Origin: JBDSEG01 sp039920165
GTDB taxonomy: Bacteria > Pseudomonadota > Gammaproteobacteria > Burkholderiales > Burkholderiaceae_C
Length of the DNA: 7,213 nucleotides
Reading direction: 5' to 3'
Assembly: GCA_039920165.1 (NCBI GenBank)
Contig: JBDSEG010000109.1
Location: forward strand, 1 to 7,213
The notes under the pieces are model-generated. The model was given only the letters and a program-made list of their open reading frames with translations. It was not told the DNA's origin and did not search any database. The translations under genes and the position numbers were made by a program. Shown in pieces: positions 6,267 to 7,213 of the stretch. Positions within the stretch are counted from its first letter, which is position 1. Every line of letters starts with the position of its first letter.

Positions 6267-7070
6267 TCAGCCGCCGACGAAGGCCGGCGGCGCCGGGCTG
6301 CCGGCCGACAGCGTCATCACTTCGTAGCCGGAGTCGGTGACGAGGACGGTGTGCTCCCACTGCGCCGACAGCGAGCGGTCCTTGGTGACGATGGTCCAAC
6401 CGTCACCGGTCTCGCGGATCTCGCGCCGCCCGGCGTTGATCATCGGCTCGATCGTGAACATCATACCGGGCACCAGCATGTCGAGCGTTCCCGGGCGGCC
6501 GTAGTGCAGGACCTGCGGCTCCTCGTGAAACTTGGACCCGATGCCGTGGCCGCAGAACTCGCGCACGACCGTGAAGCCGTTGCTCTCGGCGAAGGTCTGG
6601 ATCGCGTGCCCGATATCGCCCAGATGAATCCCCGGACGCACCTTGACGATGCCCTTCCACATCGCGTCGTAGGTGAACTGGCACAGCCGCTTGGCGGCGA
6701 TCGAGCCATTGCCGACGATGAACATGCGGCTCGTATCGCCGTGCCAGCCGTCCTTGATGACCGTCACGTCGATATTGACGATATCGCCGTTCTTGAGCGG
6801 CCGGTCGTTCGGGATGCCGTGGCAGACCTGATGGTTGATCGAGGTGCATATCGACTTGGGATACGGCGTATAGCCCGGCGGCGCATAGTTGAGTGGCGCC
6901 GGCGTGGCCTGCTGGACCGTGACGATGTGGTCGTGCGCGAGCTTGTCGAGCTGCTCGGTCGAGACACCGGCCTTCACGTGCGGCGTGAGCATGTCCAGCA
7001 CTTCGGAGGCCAGCCGGCCGGCCACACGCATGCCCTCGACGTCGGCGGCGGTTTTGATGCTGATCGTCAT
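6267..7070 (-). CDS. map: Type I methionine aminopeptidase
   Basis: A 267-residue cytoplasmic metalloenzyme that removes the initiator Met from new proteins when the second residue is small. It aligns well with the E. coli enzyme (264 residues) from its first residues (MTISIKTAADVEGMRVAGRL). The five metal ligands are all present: D101, D112, H175, E208 and E239; the substrate-contacting His is H84 in CHGIP. GDIVNIDVTVIKDGWHGDT (95-113), CGHGIG (173-178) and TIEPM (206-210) are family signatures. There is no N-terminal SH3-binding or zinc extension, so it is the short type Ia form. The frame can be extended to a TTG at 7103, but homology begins exactly at ATG 7070, which I take as the start. 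It is the first gene of a four-gene - strand block and is followed 10 bases later by glnD, an order common in proteobacteria. Confidence 0.97.
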   Translation of the reverse strand: MTISIKTAADVEGMRVAGRLASEVLDMLTPHVKAGVSTEQLDKLAHDHIVTVQQATPAPLNYAPPGYTPYPKSICTSINHQVCHGIPNDRPLKNGDIVNIDVTVIKDGWHGDTSRMFIVGNGSIAAKRLCQFTYDAMWKGIVKVRPGIHLGDIGHAIQTFAESNGFTVVREFCGHGIGSKFHEEPQVLHYGRPGTLDMLVPGMMFTIEPMINAGRREIRETGDGWTIVTKDRSLSAQWEHTVLVTDSGYEVMTLSAGSPAPPAFVGG

Positions 7071-7110
7071 GGAATGCTGTGCGCTCGAAGGGCTGGGTAT
7101 CAAGGGGTCG

Positions 7111-7119
7111 ATTATCTCA
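7111..7119 (-). promoter_or_regulatory. Putative extended -10 promoter of the map-glnD-mnmH-J-protein block
   Basis: On the - strand these bases read TGAGATAAT: a GATAAT hexamer (five of six matches to TATAAT) preceded by the TGn extension of extended -10 promoters. No good -35 hexamer lies 16-18 bases upstream (the best has two matches), which is tolerated by extended -10 promoters. Transcription would start near 7104, leaving a leader of about 34 bases before the map ATG at 7070. It lies in the 73-base divergent region shared with the + strand gene at 7144. Evidence is consensus matching only. Confidence 0.4.
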
Positions 7120-7143
7120 TCGGCCCTCTAAAATCACGGGCTC

Positions 7144-7213
7144 ATGAGCGCCAGCGCCCCGCACCTGATCCACCTCGCCGGCGCCAGCGCCCTCTCTGAT
7201 TTCCGCGCGCGCG
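7144..7213 (+). CDS. purL: Probable phosphoribosylformylglycinamidine synthase (PurL), N-terminal start only
   Basis: An open frame starting at ATG 7144 runs off the right edge after 23 codons. An in-frame TAA at 7129-7131 makes this ATG the first possible start. The peptide begins MSASAPHLIHLAGASALSDF and continues R-A-R. The L-x-G-x-x-ALS-x-FR pattern matches the N-terminus of large proteobacterial PurL proteins (LRGSPALSAFR in E. coli), which make formylglycinamidine ribonucleotide in purine synthesis using glutamine and ATP and are about 1,300 residues long. Only this short motif supports the call. There is no clear Shine-Dalgarno; TAAAAT at 7129-7134 resembles a -10 box but is only 9 bases from the ATG and has no -35 partner, so the promoter is unresolved. 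It is divergent from map. Confidence 0.62.
   Translation, partial: MSASAPHLIHLAGASALSDFRAR

Noticed and set aside
3656..6340. An 894-codon open frame on the + strand, antisense to glnD
   Set aside because: It mirrors nearly the whole of glnD and reads as arginine/histidine/alanine-rich low-information protein with no recognisable domain. GC-rich codon bias leaves the reverse frame free of stops, and glnD itself has every family motif.
7071..7103. Earlier TTG start for map, adding 11 residues
   Set aside because: The family begins at the MTISIK sequence encoded from ATG 7070, the extra residues have no match, and the proposed promoter would place the TTG at the transcription start.
7129..7134. 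TAAAAT as the -10 box for purL
   Set aside because: It ends only 9 bases before the ATG, which would give an almost leaderless mRNA, and no -35 element is found 16-18 bases upstream.

Overview
The window looks like a GC-rich proteobacterial chromosome, most likely a betaproteobacterium (Rhodocyclales or Burkholderiales). The lineage is an inference from three things: the GC-rich third codon positions, the map-glnD gene pair, and a stand-alone COG2984-type periplasmic binding protein of a kind that is multiplied in those orders. No rRNA, tRNA, CRISPR array, transposase or phage gene was found.

Layout. Bases 1-48 hold the last 15 codons of a thiolase on the + strand. A gap of about 335 bases (49-384) follows, with two inverted repeats, a plausible sigma70 promoter and a short leader ORF behind a strong Shine-Dalgarno sequence. 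This leads into a + strand periplasmic substrate-binding lipoprotein/ABC-type protein gene (385-1368) that has no permease or ATPase beside it here. A 168-base convergent junction (1369-1536) separates it from a four-gene block on the - strand. Read 5'->3' on that strand the block is map (7070-6267), glnD (6256-3602), mnmH/selU (3599-2517) and a DnaJ-like zinc-finger J protein (2484-1537). Gaps are only 10, 2 and 32 bases and no terminator is visible between genes, so it is probably one operon. Divergent from map, and only 73 bases away, is the start of a + strand gene (7144 to the window end) that resembles the N-terminus of PurL.

How the genes fit together. Map removes the initiator methionine from new proteins. 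GlnD senses glutamine and modifies PII proteins. MnmH makes 2-selenouridine (or geranylated 2-thiouridine) at the wobble position of certain tRNAs. The J protein is a probable Hsp70 cochaperone. The block therefore mixes translation and protein maturation with nitrogen sensing, next to a purine gene whose product uses glutamine. Map-glnD is a familiar pair; continuing it with mnmH and a J protein is the least ordinary part of the window. I did not find a clearly new biological system. The best leads are the leader ORF that overlaps the binding-protein start, a 16-base perfect palindrome upstream of it, and the extended map operon.
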